Of a DNA stretch of 64,000 nucleotides, positions 42,201 through 53,760 are shown piece by piece. Source of the DNA: Dorea sp. D27. Lineage in GTDB: Bacteria > Bacillota > Clostridia > Lachnospirales > Lachnospiraceae. A program made the position numbers and the translations under genes. Within the stretch, counting starts at the first letter, position 1. Each line of letters starts with the position of its first letter. Where the stretch lies: the NCBI RefSeq assembly GCF_001185345.1, contig NZ_KQ236744.1, positions 253,557 through 317,556 on the forward strand, given 5' to 3'. The notes below the pieces were generated by a model that was given only the letters and a program-made list of their open reading frames with translations, was not told where the DNA came from and ran no database searches.

Positions 42201-42509
42201 ATGGTAGAAGAAACCATTAAGGCCATCAAGGAGACGGAGAAAGAGGCAGAAGAGATTGTAAAGAATGCTGACACAGAATGTACTTCCATCCTTGAAAAGG
42301 CCTCTGCGGCTGCCGGGAGGATAAAAGAAGAGGCAGAAGCAGAAGCAAAAGCGAAGGCAAAAGCGTCACTTCAGGCTGCGAAAGAAGCTGGAGAAAAAGA
42401 TGTAGAGAAAGCTCTGGCAGACGTAGAGACGGAGATTGTATCCTTGAAAGAAGCTGCAAAGCAGAAGGAAGGAGATGCGATATCTGCTGTTATAGCAGAA
42501 CTCGTTTAA
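42201..42509 (+). CDS. V-type ATP synthase subunit G/H
   Basis: 102 residues, nearly all charged helix rich in Ala, Glu and Lys, as expected for the peripheral-stalk G (H) subunit that pairs with subunit E. AGAGAGGTGGTG precedes ATG. The first-in-operon position is the usual one for this subunit in clostridial V-type operons. Confidence 0.85.
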   Translation: MVEETIKAIKETEKEAEEIVKNADTECTSILEKASAAAGRIKEEAEAEAKAKAKASLQAAKEAGEKDVEKALADVETEIVSLKEAAKQKEGDAISAVIAELV

Positions 42510-42547
42510 AGCATTATGAAAACTAAGAGTAAAGGAGGGATGCGGCT

Positions 42548-45051
<2,504 letters not shown>

Positions 45052-45092
45052 GTAGGCATGAAACAAAGATTAAGAAAAGGAGAGCGTGCGAG

Positions 45093-45686
45093 ATGACTGG
45101 ATTAGATAAAATGAAAAGTCAGATTCTGGATGAAGCGAAAGCAGCAGCTGACAGCAAGCTGTCCGAAGCGAGAAGCCAGGCAGAAGAGATTCTGGATAAG
45201 GCGAAAGCAGAGGCGGCCAAGACAACCAGCAGCATCTCCCAAAAATCCGAGGCGGAAATTGCAAATTATAAAGAGAGAATCGTCTCTTCCATCGATTTGC
45301 AGAGAAGGACGAAGATTCTTGCAGCAAAGCAGGAGATTATTGCAGAAGTACTGGATAAGGCCTACGGAACTTTGAAGACAATGGAAAGCGGCGCGTACTT
45401 TGACATGCTGCTGAAACTGCTCGGCAAATATGCTCTGCCGCAGGAGGGGGAGATATATTTTTCATCCGCAGACCTTGAACGTCTTCCTGACGGATATGAG
45501 GCGAAAATCAGCGGTGCGGCCGCTGAAAAGGGAGGCAGTCTGACCTTATCAAAGACAGGCAGGAATATCGAAAACGGATTTATTCTTGCATATGGCGGTA
45601 TCGAAGAGAACTGCACAATAAAAGCGATGTTTGACGCCAAAAAAGATGAACTGTCAGACAAGGTCCATAAGCTGTTATTTTTATAA
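45093..45686 (+). CDS. V-type ATP synthase subunit E
   Basis: 197 residues. The first 110 are a charged helix and the rest a small alpha/beta head (G-G-S-L-T-L-S then G-F-I-L-A-Y-G-G-I), the standard plan for peripheral-stalk subunit E. It binds the top of the A/B hexamer together with the G/H subunit. AAAGGAGAG is seen before ATG. Confidence 0.9.
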   Translation: MTGLDKMKSQILDEAKAAADSKLSEARSQAEEILDKAKAEAAKTTSSISQKSEAEIANYKERIVSSIDLQRRTKILAAKQEIIAEVLDKAYGTLKTMESGAYFDMLLKLLGKYALPQEGEIYFSSADLERLPDGYEAKISGAAAEKGGSLTLSKTGRNIENGFILAYGGIEENCTIKAMFDAKKDELSDKVHKLLFL

Positions 45687-45719
45687 AAAGCGTAACCATA
45701 AGCGACAAGGAGGAGTAAC

Positions 45720-46688
45720 ATGAGTGAACAATATACCTACGCGGTTGCGCGCATACGTGCTTTGGAAGTTTCTCTATTCTCCAATTCCGCTGTTGACCAG
45801 CTGATTGCCTGTGCGGATTACAGCCAGTGTATTCAGTTCCTTCAGGAAAGAGGGTGGGGAGACAGCGATACCCCGGCAGATGCAGAAGCTATACTGACCC
45901 GGGAAGAGGAGAAGATATGGGAAGTGGTCAGAGAATTGTCCGTTGATATGGATAAATTTGACGTGCTTTCCTATCCGAAACTGTTCCACAATCTGAAAGC
46001 TGCGATTAAAGAGGTGTGTACGGAGGAAGAGAACAGGCACATTTTCTATGAAGATGTATCCATCCCAGGGAAGGTGATGCTGGATGTTGTCCGTGAAAAG
46101 GACTTCGGAAAGCTTCCGCACAACATGCAGGCAGCGGCGGAGGAGGCATATGAGACCCTTCTTCACACGAGGGATGGTCAGCTCTGTGACGTAATTATAG
46201 ACAGGGCGGCACTTGAGGCAGTCTATGAAGCGGGTCGGCAGGCGGAAGACGACATTATCCGGGACTATGCCGAATCCACGGTAGGAGTTGCAGATATCAA
46301 GATTGCTGTCCGTTCACAGAAAACCGCGAAGTCTTTGGAATTTATGAAAAGGGCGATGGCTGAATGTGCGAGTATCAATGTAGACCAGCTTGCAAAAGCT
46401 GCACTCAGCGGCATGGATGCTATCCGGGAATATTTGTCCGGAACCGCATATGCGGAAGGCGCGGAAGCGCTGGCGGATTCTCCGTCGGCATTTGAGCGCT
46501 GGTGTGATAACCGTATTATTCAGACGATAAGTCCGCAGAAATATAATGCATTTACAATAGGACCGGTAATCGCCTATGTAATTGCAAGGCAGAATGAAAT
46601 AAAGACGGTACGAATCATTCTTTCCGGCAAACTCAATGACTTACAGGATGATTCAATCCGAGAAAGGGTAAGGGAGATGTATGTATAA
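45720..46688 (+). CDS. V-type ATP synthase subunit C
   Basis: 322 residues, mostly helical, in the d/C family: Y-A-V-A-R-I-R-A-L-E-V near the start and R-Q-N-E-I-K-T-V-R-I-I at the end. It links the rotor ring to the central stalk subunits D and F. AAGGAGGAG precedes ATG. Its last eight bases overlap the start of subunit F. Confidence 0.92.
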   Translation: MSEQYTYAVARIRALEVSLFSNSAVDQLIACADYSQCIQFLQERGWGDSDTPADAEAILTREEEKIWEVVRELSVDMDKFDVLSYPKLFHNLKAAIKEVCTEEENRHIFYEDVSIPGKVMLDVVREKDFGKLPHNMQAAAEEAYETLLHTRDGQLCDVIIDRAALEAVYEAGRQAEDDIIRDYAESTVGVADIKIAVRSQKTAKSLEFMKRAMAECASINVDQLAKAALSGMDAIREYLSGTAYAEGAEALADSPSAFERWCDNRIIQTISPQKYNAFTIGPVIAYVIARQNEIKTVRIILSGKLNDLQDDSIRERVREMYV

Positions 46689-47001
46689 GATTGCAGTATT
46701 GGGCGATTATGACAGTATCTACGGTTTCGCTACACTGGGTCTCGATACATTTCCAGTAAGTACCCGCGAGGAAGCCGGAGAAAAGCTGCATCAGCTTACC
46801 CTTGGGGACTATGGCATCATCTATGTCACCGAGGCGATGGCAGCAGAATTAAAACATGAAATAGAGAAATATCAGGAGCAGGCCGTACCGGCCATCATCC
46901 AGATTCCCGGCATATCCGGCAATACCGGTGCAGGGGTCGAAGGCGTCAAGAAGTCTGTGGAACAGGCGGTAGGCTCTGATATAATCTTTGGGAACGAATA
47001 A
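46681..47001 (+). CDS. V-type ATP synthase subunit F
   Basis: 106 residues of the F (NtpG) family: a small Rossmann-like protein with I-A-V-L-G-D-Y-D-S near the start and I-P-G-I-S-G near the end. It binds subunit D in the central shaft. It starts inside the C gene. Confidence 0.92.
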   Translation: MYKIAVLGDYDSIYGFATLGLDTFPVSTREEAGEKLHQLTLGDYGIIYVTEAMAAELKHEIEKYQEQAVPAIIQIPGISGNTGAGVEGVKKSVEQAVGSDIIFGNE

Positions 47002-47028
47002 AGAAGGAAAGGTGGGTGATTCGTCCAA

Positions 47029-48795
47029 ATGAGTACAGGTACGATTAAAAAAGTAGCGGGACCGCTCGTTATCGCAGAAGGAATGCGGGACGCTAACATG
47101 TTCGACGTTGTACGTGTTAGCAATCAGCGGCTCATTGGAGAAATTATCGAGATGCACGGGGACGAGGCATCAATTCAGGTATATGAGGAGACATCGGGCT
47201 TAGGGCCGGGAGAGCCGGTAGAATCTATGGAAGTGCCTATGTCTGTAGAACTCGGGCCTGGTCTTATCGCAAGCATTTACGATGGTATCCAGCGTCCGCT
47301 TGACGATATTATGAAGGTTTCAGGAAACAGCCTGCAAAGAGGTGTCGAGGTTGCTTCCCTGAAAAGAGATAAAAAATGGGAATTTGTTCCCGTCGCGAAA
47401 GCCGGAGATGAAGTTGTGGCAGGTGATGTGCTCGGTACCGTTCAGGAGACAATCGTCGTCCAGCAGAAGATTATGGTGCCTTACGGTATCAAAGGCACTG
47501 TAAAGGAGATCAAATCCGGTGAATTTACGGTAGAAGAAACGGTAGCAGTCATCACGACGGAAGACGGCGATAAAGAGCTTACGATGCTGCAGAGATGGCC
47601 CGTGCGTAAGGGACGTCCGTATGTAAAGAAACTTCCGCCGGAGAAGCCGCTCGTAACAGGACAGCGTGTCGTAGACACATTCTTCCCGATTGCAAAAGGC
47701 GGTGTTGCCGCGGTTCCGGGACCTTTCGGAAGCGGTAAGACAGTCATTCAGCATCAGCTGGCGAAATGGGCCGAGGCCGATATCGTGGTATATATCGGGT
47801 GTGGCGAGCGTGGAAACGAGATGACAGACGTTCTGAATGAATTTCCTGAGCTGAAAGATCCTAAGACGGGACAGTCATTGATGCAGAGGACCGTCCTCAT
47901 CGCCAATACGTCAGATATGCCGGTTGCTGCACGTGAGGCATCTATCTACACCGGTATCACGATAGCAGAATATTTCCGTGACATGGGATATTCCGTGGCG
48001 CTGATGGCAGACTCCACATCCCGCTGGGCAGAGGCCCTCCGTGAGATGTCAGGACGTCTGGAGGAGATGCCTGGTGAAGAAGGCTATCCTGCTTACCTTG
48101 GAAGCCGCCTGGCACAGTTCTATGAAAGAGCGGGACATGTAATCTCCCTTGGACAGGATGAAAGAGAAGGGGCGCTCTCCGTAATCGGAGCCGTATCCCC
48201 TCCGGGCGGAGATATCTCTGAGCCGGTATCCCAGGCGACGCTGCGTATCGTCAAGGTGTTCTGGGGGCTGGATTCCGCATTGGCTTACAAGCGTCATTTC
48301 CCTGCAATCAACTGGCTGACCAGTTATTCTCTGTATGTCGACAACATGGCGGACTGGTTTAATAACGAAGTGGCAGACGACTGGATGGAAGGCCGCCAGA
48401 AGATGATGAGCCTTCTGCAGGAAGAGGCAGAGCTTGACGAAATCGTAAAAATGGTAGGTATGGATGCACTGTCACCGACGGACCGTCTCAAGATGGAGGC
48501 CGCAAGGTCTATCCGTGAGGACTTCCTGCATCAGAACTCCTTCCATGAGATTGATACGTATACATCTCTTCGAAAGCAGTACCTGATGATGAAGCTCGTT
48601 CTCGCGTTCTATGAGGAAGCTTCTGAGGCACTGAGCCAGGGCGCTTCTATGCAGATACTGATCAACATGGAAGTAAGAGAGAGAATCGGACGTTATAAAT
48701 ATACTCTGGATGCAGACATCGAGACAGAGTATGAGAAGATATTAAATGAACTGCACACCGAAATCGCAGGTGCGTTTGGGAAGGAGGACTTCTAA
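47029..48795 (+). CDS. V-type ATP synthase catalytic subunit A
   Basis: 588 residues. Walker A is G-P-F-G-S-G-K-T (231-238), and I-G-C-G-E-R-G-N-E and [13 protein letters not shown] follow. The non-homologous insert of about 90 residues that distinguishes V-type A from F-type beta is present before the P-loop. It hydrolyses or makes ATP at the A/B interfaces. AAGGAAAGGTGGG is the ribosome binding region. Confidence 0.96.
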   Translation: MSTGTIKKVAGPLVIAEGMRDANMFDVVRVSNQRLIGEIIEMHGDEASIQVYEETSGLGPGEPVESMEVPMSVELGPGLIASIYDGIQRPLDDIMKVSGNSLQRGVEVASLKRDKKWEFVPVAKAGDEVVAGDVLGTVQETIVVQQKIMVPYGIKGTVKEIKSGEFTVEETVAVITTEDGDKELTMLQRWPVRKGRPYVKKLPPEKPLVTGQRVVDTFFPIAKGGVAAVPGPFGSGKTVIQHQLAKWAEADIVVYIGCGERGNEMTDVLNEFPELKDPKTGQSLMQRTVLIANTSDMPVAAREASIYTGITIAEYFRDMGYSVALMADSTSRWAEALREMSGRLEEMPGEEGYPAYLGSRLAQFYERAGHVISLGQDEREGALSVIGAVSPPGGDISEPVSQATLRIVKVFWGLDSALAYKRHFPAINWLTSYSLYVDNMADWFNNEVADDWMEGRQKMMSLLQEEAELDEIVKMVGMDALSPTDRLKMEAARSIREDFLHQNSFHEIDTYTSLRKQYLMMKLVLAFYEEASEALSQGASMQILINMEVRERIGRYKYTLDADIETEYEKILNELHTEIAGAFGKEDF

Positions 48796-48797
48796 TC

Positions 48798-50171
48798 ATG
48801 CCAAAAGAATACAGAACCATACAGGAAGTTGCCGGCCCTCTTATGCTGGTGCGCGGTGTCGAAAACGTAGCCTATGACGAACTGGGTGAGATTGAACTTG
48901 CAAGCGGTGAGAGACGCCGGTGCAAGGTGCTGGAGATTAACGGAAGCGATGCGCTCGTACAGCTCTTTGAAAGTGCGACGGGTATCAACTTGAGCAACAG
49001 TAAAGTGCGTTTCCTCGGACGAAGCATGGAACTTGGAGTGTCCGGGGACATGCTCGGACGTGTATTTGACGGTCTGGGACGCCCGATTGACGATGGCCCT
49101 GAAATCCTTCCTGAAGAGCGGAGGGATATTAACGGCCTGCCTATGAACCCGGCAGCCAGAAGCTATCCTGAGGAGTTCATACAGACGGGGGTTTCTGCCA
49201 TTGACGGCCTTAATACGCTTGTCCGCGGACAAAAGCTGCCTATCTTCTCGGCGTCAGGCCTGCCGCACGCCAACCTGGCGGCACAGATTGCGAGACAGGC
49301 AAAAGTGCGCGGGACAGATGAAAATTTTGCCGTTGTATTTGCCGCGATGGGTATCACATTCGAGGAATCCAACTTCTTCGTTGAGTCCTTTAAAGAGACA
49401 GGTGCTATCGACAGGACGGTACTGTTCGTTAACCTGGCAAATGACCCCGCTATCGAACGTATATCTACGCCTCGTATGGCACTGACGGCAGCGGAATATC
49501 TGGCATTTGAAAAGGATATGCATGTACTTGTCATCCTGACAGACATTACAAACTACGCGGACGCGCTCCGGGAAGTATCTGCGGCGCGTAAGGAAGTACC
49601 AGGACGCCGTGGCTACCCCGGCTACATGTATACCGACCTTGCATCCCTCTATGAGAGAGCAGGGCGCCAGAACGGCAAAAAGGGAAGTATTACGATGATT
49701 CCTATCCTGACGATGCCGGAAGATGATAAGACACATCCGATTCCTGACCTGACAGGATATATTACAGAAGGTCAGATTATACTGAGCCGTGACTTATACC
49801 GAAAAGGCGTTCAGCCGCCAATCGACGTGCTGCCTTCGCTGTCACGTCTGAAAGATAAAGGTATCGGCGACGGAAAGACAAGAGCGGACCATTCCAACAC
49901 GCTGAACCAGCTGTTCGCAGCGTACGCACGTGGTAAAGACGCAAAAGAGCTTATGACGATCCTCGGAGAGGCAGCCCTCACCGAGATTGACCTCCTCTAC
50001 GCTAAATTCGCCGATGCATTCGAGAAGGAATACGTATCACAGGGATACAATACCGACCGGTCCATCGAGGAAACCCTCGAAATCGGCTGGAGACTCCTGT
50101 CCATGCTGCCAAGAGCCGAACTAAAACGTATCGACGACAAATTCTTAGATTTATACTATGGAAAGCAGTAA
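48798..50171 (+). CDS. V-type ATP synthase subunit B
   Basis: 457 residues. It follows the A/B family but lacks a P-loop: the matching place reads [10 protein letters not shown], normal for non-catalytic B subunits. [16 protein letters not shown] is the conserved core. It starts two bases after the A gene. A 217-base repeat-containing spacer separates it from subunit D, while the other gaps in this operon are under 45 bases. Confidence 0.96.
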   Translation: MPKEYRTIQEVAGPLMLVRGVENVAYDELGEIELASGERRRCKVLEINGSDALVQLFESATGINLSNSKVRFLGRSMELGVSGDMLGRVFDGLGRPIDDGPEILPEERRDINGLPMNPAARSYPEEFIQTGVSAIDGLNTLVRGQKLPIFSASGLPHANLAAQIARQAKVRGTDENFAVVFAAMGITFEESNFFVESFKETGAIDRTVLFVNLANDPAIERISTPRMALTAAEYLAFEKDMHVLVILTDITNYADALREVSAARKEVPGRRGYPGYMYTDLASLYERAGRQNGKKGSITMIPILTMPEDDKTHPIPDLTGYITEGQIILSRDLYRKGVQPPIDVLPSLSRLKDKGIGDGKTRADHSNTLNQLFAAYARGKDAKELMTILGEAALTEIDLLYAKFADAFEKEYVSQGYNTDRSIEETLEIGWRLLSMLPRAELKRIDDKFLDLYYGKQ

Positions 50172-50388
50172 GCCGTGCGCAGCTTGAAGGATCAGCCATG
50201 CAAGCTTGCTTGCGTATGGCTGGCTCCAGCAAGCTGCATAGGGCGTCAGCCCGCAGCGAGAAGGAGCGAAGCGGAATCGAGCTGGCACGGCGGAAACGGC
50301 CAGCCGATATGGCTCCAGCAAGCTGCATAGGGCGTCAGCCCGCAGCGACGCCGGCATGTATTAACAGAAAAGGGAGGTGGATGGATAG
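50172..50388. repeat. Insert with two 39-bp direct repeats and inverted repeats between V-ATPase B and D
   Basis: Two perfect 39-bp copies lie at 50221-50259 and 50310-50348; each begins TGGCTCCAGCAAGCTGC and ends CCCGCAGCGA. A hairpin CAGCCATGCAAGC / GCTTGCGTATGGCTG lies just before the first. The DNA is more GC-rich than its flanks. Short open frames cross it on both strands, but none has a ribosome binding site and I do not call a gene. It looks like an inserted, partly duplicated palindromic repeat. Confidence 0.8.
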
Positions 50389-51048
50389 ATGGCATCTACG
50401 CAGGTGACTCCTACCCGTATGGAGTTGACCAAGACAAAGAAAAAATTAGTCACAGCCGCCAAGGGGCATAAGCTCCTGAAAGACAAACGTGACGAACTGA
50501 TGCGGCAGTTCCTGGACCTTGTCCGTGAGAACATGGAACTGCGCCTGAAAGTAGAGGCCGGAATCCGCTCTGCAAATAAGAATTTTGTCATAGCCAAGGC
50601 CGGAATGGACGAAGCTACGCTGAATACAGCGCTGATGGCACCCAAGCAGGAAGTGAACCTGGAAGTTGATAAGAAGAACGTCATGAGCGTCAACATCCCG
50701 GTCTTTGAGACGAAGACCAGGACTGCGGATGCAAACGATATATATTCTTACGGCTTTGCATTTACTTCCAGCGACTTGGACGGTGCCGTGAAATCTCTGG
50801 CAGATATCCTGCCGGATATGCTGAAACTTGCGGAGACGGAAAAAGCATGCCAGCTCATGGCGGTGGAAATCGAGAAGACGAGACGCCGCGTCAATGCGCT
50901 GGAACATGTCATAATTCCGGAAGCACAGAAAAACATCAAATATATAACGATGAAGCTGGATGAGAACGAAAGAAGCTCCCAGATTCGTCTGATGAAAGTC
51001 AAAGATATGATGCTTGAAGAAGCGCATCATTACAGTGAAAGAGCCTGA
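50389..51048 (+). CDS. V-type ATP synthase subunit D
   Basis: 219 residues. Two long helices at the ends (T-R-M-E-L-T-K-T-K-K-K-L near the start, R-R-R-V-N-A-L-E-H near the end) form the coiled-coil central shaft that turns inside the A/B hexamer. GGGAGGTGG precedes ATG. It is the last gene of the operon and is followed by a strong terminator. Confidence 0.94.
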   Translation: MASTQVTPTRMELTKTKKKLVTAAKGHKLLKDKRDELMRQFLDLVRENMELRLKVEAGIRSANKNFVIAKAGMDEATLNTALMAPKQEVNLEVDKKNVMSVNIPVFETKTRTADANDIYSYGFAFTSSDLDGAVKSLADILPDMLKLAETEKACQLMAVEIEKTRRRVNALEHVIIPEAQKNIKYITMKLDENERSSQIRLMKVKDMMLEEAHHYSERA

Positions 51049-51054
51049 TTTTGC

Positions 51055-51103
51055 AGCCGCAGGCAGCGTACCCGCAAGGTGTACGCTGCCTGCGGCTTTT
51101 CTT
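51055..51103 (+). terminator. Strong intrinsic terminator of the V-ATPase operon
   Basis: AGCCGCAGGCAGCGTAC and GTACGCTGCCTGCGGCT form a perfect 17-bp stem with a nine-base loop, followed by TTTTCTT. Confidence 0.93.
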
Positions 51104-51247
51104 ATCATAGACGGTTCCGGCTATAGACGACTGCGGTCCGGGACAAAGCACGATATAGGAGAAAGCCGGATACTCTGCCGGATTGAGGAACATCGGGAAA
51201 AACGGCGCATATGATAAGATAGATACTTAGCTTAGGAGTGTGTGTAC

Positions 51248-51604
51248 ATGGACAATCGACTGCCTTACTACATGGCCTATCCGATGCCTTTACTCTATGA
51301 TGACGACAAGGTTGCCAGAAGGGACCTGGATTATATGAAGAGCCTGTATCCCGCGACAGCGAAACGGCTGATTCCTTATATTGAAGATGAATGTGACAGG
51401 CTGGAATACGAAGGAAGCATGATGTATGATGAATATCCGGATCAGCTGCAGCTGCGGCTGATGTGCCGGCGGATATTCGACAGGGCCGAGGAAGATGAGG
51501 AAGATCCGGGCAGCTGGCTGAACGACTTGATTCAGGTCATGGCCTATCAGGAATTATGCCGCAGACGCTGTGAGCACAGGAACATGAGACGGAAATACTA
51601 CTAA
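51248..51604 (+). CDS. Small acidic protein of unknown function
   Basis: 118 residues from an ATG with TTAGGAG about ten bases upstream. The sequence is rich in Asp, Glu, Tyr and Met: Y-Y-M-A-Y-P-M-P-L-L-Y-D-D-D then R-R-D-L-D-Y-M-K-S-L-Y-P, a middle with C-D-R-L-E-Y-E-G-S-M, and a basic tail M-R-R-K-Y-Y. No signal peptide or known domain. From memory similar proteins recur in Lachnospiraceae without an assigned role. It stands alone between two terminators. Confidence 0.75.
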   Translation: MDNRLPYYMAYPMPLLYDDDKVARRDLDYMKSLYPATAKRLIPYIEDECDRLEYEGSMMYDEYPDQLQLRLMCRRIFDRAEEDEEDPGSWLNDLIQVMAYQELCRRRCEHRNMRRKYY

Positions 51605-51611
51605 TGAAAGA

Positions 51612-51648
51612 AAGGAGCCAGACCTTGGGAAGAAAGGCCTGACTCCTT
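51612..51648 (+). terminator. Terminator after the small acidic protein
   Basis: AAGGAGCCAGACCTT and AAGGCCTGACTCCTT pair with mismatches around a short loop, followed by CCTCCGTTTCG. The T run is weak. Confidence 0.55.
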
Positions 51649-51665
51649 CCTCCGTTTCGTGAGGG

Positions 51666-51694
51666 TGGACGGATGAGCCGGTATATGTTAAAAT
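51666..51694 (+). promoter_or_regulatory. Promoter of the shikimate kinase-like gene
   Basis: TGGACG (51666-51671) and TAAAAT (51689-51694) are 17 bases apart. Confidence 0.55.
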
Positions 51695-51728
51695 ATTCAT
51701 TGAACATATTGAGGAAGGTACGACAGAC

Positions 51729-52229
51729 ATGGAAAATATTATATTTATCGGTATGCCTGCGGTAGGAAAGAGCACAGTTGGAGTTGTCGTTGCAAAGCGG
51801 CTTGGATATCAGTTTATTGATACGGACCTTTTGATACAGGAAGAAGAAGGGAATCTCCTCAGGGAAATTATAGAAAAAAAGGGAATCGATGGGTTTTTGG
51901 AAATAGAAGACCGCGTGAATGCGAAAGTAAATGTACACAATACGGTCATATCACCGGGTGGCAGCGTAGTATACTGCGAAAATGCGATGAAACATTATAA
52001 AGAAATCGGTACAGTCGTATATTTGATGGCATCTTATGAGACAATAAACAAGAGGCTGAAAAGTGCGAAAAACAGAGGCGTCGTACTTCGGGACGGACAG
52101 ACGCTTAAAGACCTGTATGATGAAAGAGTCCCCTTGTTCGAGCGATATGCGGATCTGACCGTGTGTGAGGACGGACTTAAGCTGGAAGATACGATAGACA
52201 AGGTGATCGAGGCATTACAAAGTGCATAA
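51729..52229 (+). CDS. Shikimate kinase homologue with altered substrate site
   Basis: 166 residues. The P-loop is G-M-P-A-V-G-K-S-T (8-16), and D-T-D matches the magnesium/shikimate aspartates. Two features differ from AroK. The substrate arginine in F-R-x-x-E is absent (F-L-E-I-E), and the G-G-G loop reads P-G-G-S. R-V-P-L-F keeps the second substrate arginine. It may be a slow or re-purposed shikimate kinase. The other shikimate genes seen here are aroF and aroB at 24.5-26.6 kb. The substrate should be regarded as open. Confidence 0.75.
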   Translation: MENIIFIGMPAVGKSTVGVVVAKRLGYQFIDTDLLIQEEEGNLLREIIEKKGIDGFLEIEDRVNAKVNVHNTVISPGGSVVYCENAMKHYKEIGTVVYLMASYETINKRLKSAKNRGVVLRDGQTLKDLYDERVPLFERYADLTVCEDGLKLEDTIDKVIEALQSA

Positions 52230-52271
52230 AAAGTTACGGTTGCATTAAGAAAAATGTAATATAAGTTACAT

Positions 52272-52314
52272 AATTGTAAAAAATATTTTACAATTTTCGA
52301 TTCTATGGTATAAT
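52272..52314 (+). promoter_or_regulatory. Promoter of murA overlapped by a perfect palindrome
   Basis: TTTACA (52287-52292) and TATAAT (52309-52314) are 16 bases apart, with TGG giving an extended -10. AATTGTAAAA and TTTTACAATT (52272-52281, 52286-52295) are perfect arms that cover the -35, so a repressor could bind here. The repeat could also be a weak terminator for the gene before. Confidence 0.6.
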
Positions 52315-52388
52315 AGCAAAGAATGTGAATAAAGAAAAATAGCTATCAAAGTTTTGAGAGTGAATATAAATTGATATTGAGGTGCAGT

Positions 52389-53681
52389 ATGGAACAGTAT
52401 ATTATAAAAGGCGGCCATCCGCTTGTTGGAGAAGTAGAGATAGGCGGAGCGAAGAATGCGGCTCTGGCAATTCTCGCAGCGGCAATCATGACAGATGACA
52501 CAGTTCTTATTGACAATATACCGGACGTCAATGATGTCAATGTATTATTGGATGCGATTACCGGAATCGGTGCAAAAGTACACCGCGTAGACCGGCACAC
52601 GGTCAAGATCAACGGAAGCGGAATCAGGAATTTTGACGTAGAATACGACTATATCAAGAAGATTCGGGCATCTTACTATCTGCTCGGCGCACTGCTCGGC
52701 AAGTATAAAAGAGCAGAAGTTGCACTGCCAGGTGGGTGCAACATCGGAAGCAGACCGATAGACCAGCACCTGAAGGGATTCCGTGCACTCGGTGCCGACG
52801 TGGACATCGAGCACGGCAAAGTTGTTGCCGAAGCAGAGAATCTGGCAGGCCGGCACGTTTATTTCGACGTCGTGACAGTAGGGGCAACAATCAACGTGAT
52901 GATGGCAGCCACGATGGCTGATGGCATCACTATCATGGAGAATGTGGCAAAGGAACCCCATGTGGTAGACGTAGCCAACTTCCTGAACAGCATGGGGGCC
53001 AACATCAGAGGCGCGGGCACCGATGTGATTAAGATACGCGGCGTCCACAGGCTGCACGGAACAGAATATTCTGTCATTCCGGACCAGATCGAGGCCGGCA
53101 CGTTCATGTTTGCGGCTGCGGCCACAAAAGGAGACGTAACCGTGCTGAATGTCATTCCGAAGCATCTGGAAGCTACGATTGCTAAGCTGACAGAGATTGG
53201 CTGTGAAGTAGAGGAATTTGATGACGCGGTGCGTGTCGTATCCAAAGGAGACTTGACAAGCACACATGTAAAGACGCTTCCATATCCGGGATTCCCGACA
53301 GACATGCAGCCACAGATCGGCGTGACGCTCGCTTTGTGCAGGGGGACAAGTACCATAACAGAGAGCATATTTGAGAACAGATTCAAGTATCTGGATGAAC
53401 TGGCCAGAATGGGGGCCAATATAAAGGTGGAAGGCAATTCTGCCACTATCGAAGGGGTGGATAAGTTCTCGGGGGCAAGAGTGAGCGCGCCGGATCTTCG
53501 CGCGGGCGCGGCGCTTTGCATCGCGGGTCTTGCCACGGACGGAATTACAATCGTAGATGATATCATCTATATTCTGCGGGGATATGAAAGATTTGATGAA
53601 AAGCTCCGCGGCATCGGCGCTCTTATGGAGCAGGTATCGACAGAAAAGGAAATCCAGAAATTCACTCTGAAAGTAAGCTAG
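52389..53681 (+). CDS. murA: UDP-N-acetylglucosamine 1-carboxyvinyltransferase
   Basis: 430 residues. The active-site loop L-P-G-G-C-N-I-G-S-R-P has Cys117, the residue attacked by fosfomycin. G-G-A-K-N-A-A-L near the start binds substrate. MurA adds enolpyruvate to UDP-GlcNAc, the first committed step of peptidoglycan synthesis. The start at 52389 follows GAGGTGCAGT; a TTG-started extension to 52371 is less likely. Firmicutes often have two murA copies; which one this is cannot be told. Confidence 0.95.
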   Translation: MEQYIIKGGHPLVGEVEIGGAKNAALAILAAAIMTDDTVLIDNIPDVNDVNVLLDAITGIGAKVHRVDRHTVKINGSGIRNFDVEYDYIKKIRASYYLLGALLGKYKRAEVALPGGCNIGSRPIDQHLKGFRALGADVDIEHGKVVAEAENLAGRHVYFDVVTVGATINVMMAATMADGITIMENVAKEPHVVDVANFLNSMGANIRGAGTDVIKIRGVHRLHGTEYSVIPDQIEAGTFMFAAAATKGDVTVLNVIPKHLEATIAKLTEIGCEVEEFDDAVRVVSKGDLTSTHVKTLPYPGFPTDMQPQIGVTLALCRGTSTITESIFENRFKYLDELARMGANIKVEGNSATIEGVDKFSGARVSAPDLRAGAALCIAGLATDGITIVDDIIYILRGYERFDEKLRGIGALMEQVSTEKEIQKFTLKVS

Positions 53682-53714
53682 CAAAATTGACAAACCATAT
53701 AGAACAGACATTTG

Positions 53715-53744
53715 AATCAGTCCGCATATAGCGGGCTGATTTTG
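53715..53744 (+). terminator. Terminator after murA
   Basis: AATCAGTCCGC and GCGGGCTGATT pair around ATATA, then TTTGG. It closely resembles the terminator at 55138. Confidence 0.75.
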
Positions 53745-53760
53745 GTCAGCGGGGAAAAAG

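Noticed and set aside
50221..50348. Two 39-bp repeats considered as a minimal CRISPR array
   Set aside because: There are only two units with one 50-base gap, no cas genes in the window, and the unit sits between two ATPase genes.
50198..50407. Short open frame across the 39-bp repeats
   Set aside because: It has no ribosome binding site, a repetitive Arg/Ala-rich product, and runs into the start of subunit D; the region is better explained as a repeat insert.
52545..53711. Open frame of 388 codons on the minus strand opposite murA
   Set aside because: It lies antisense to a well-recognised essential gene and shows no domain or start signals.
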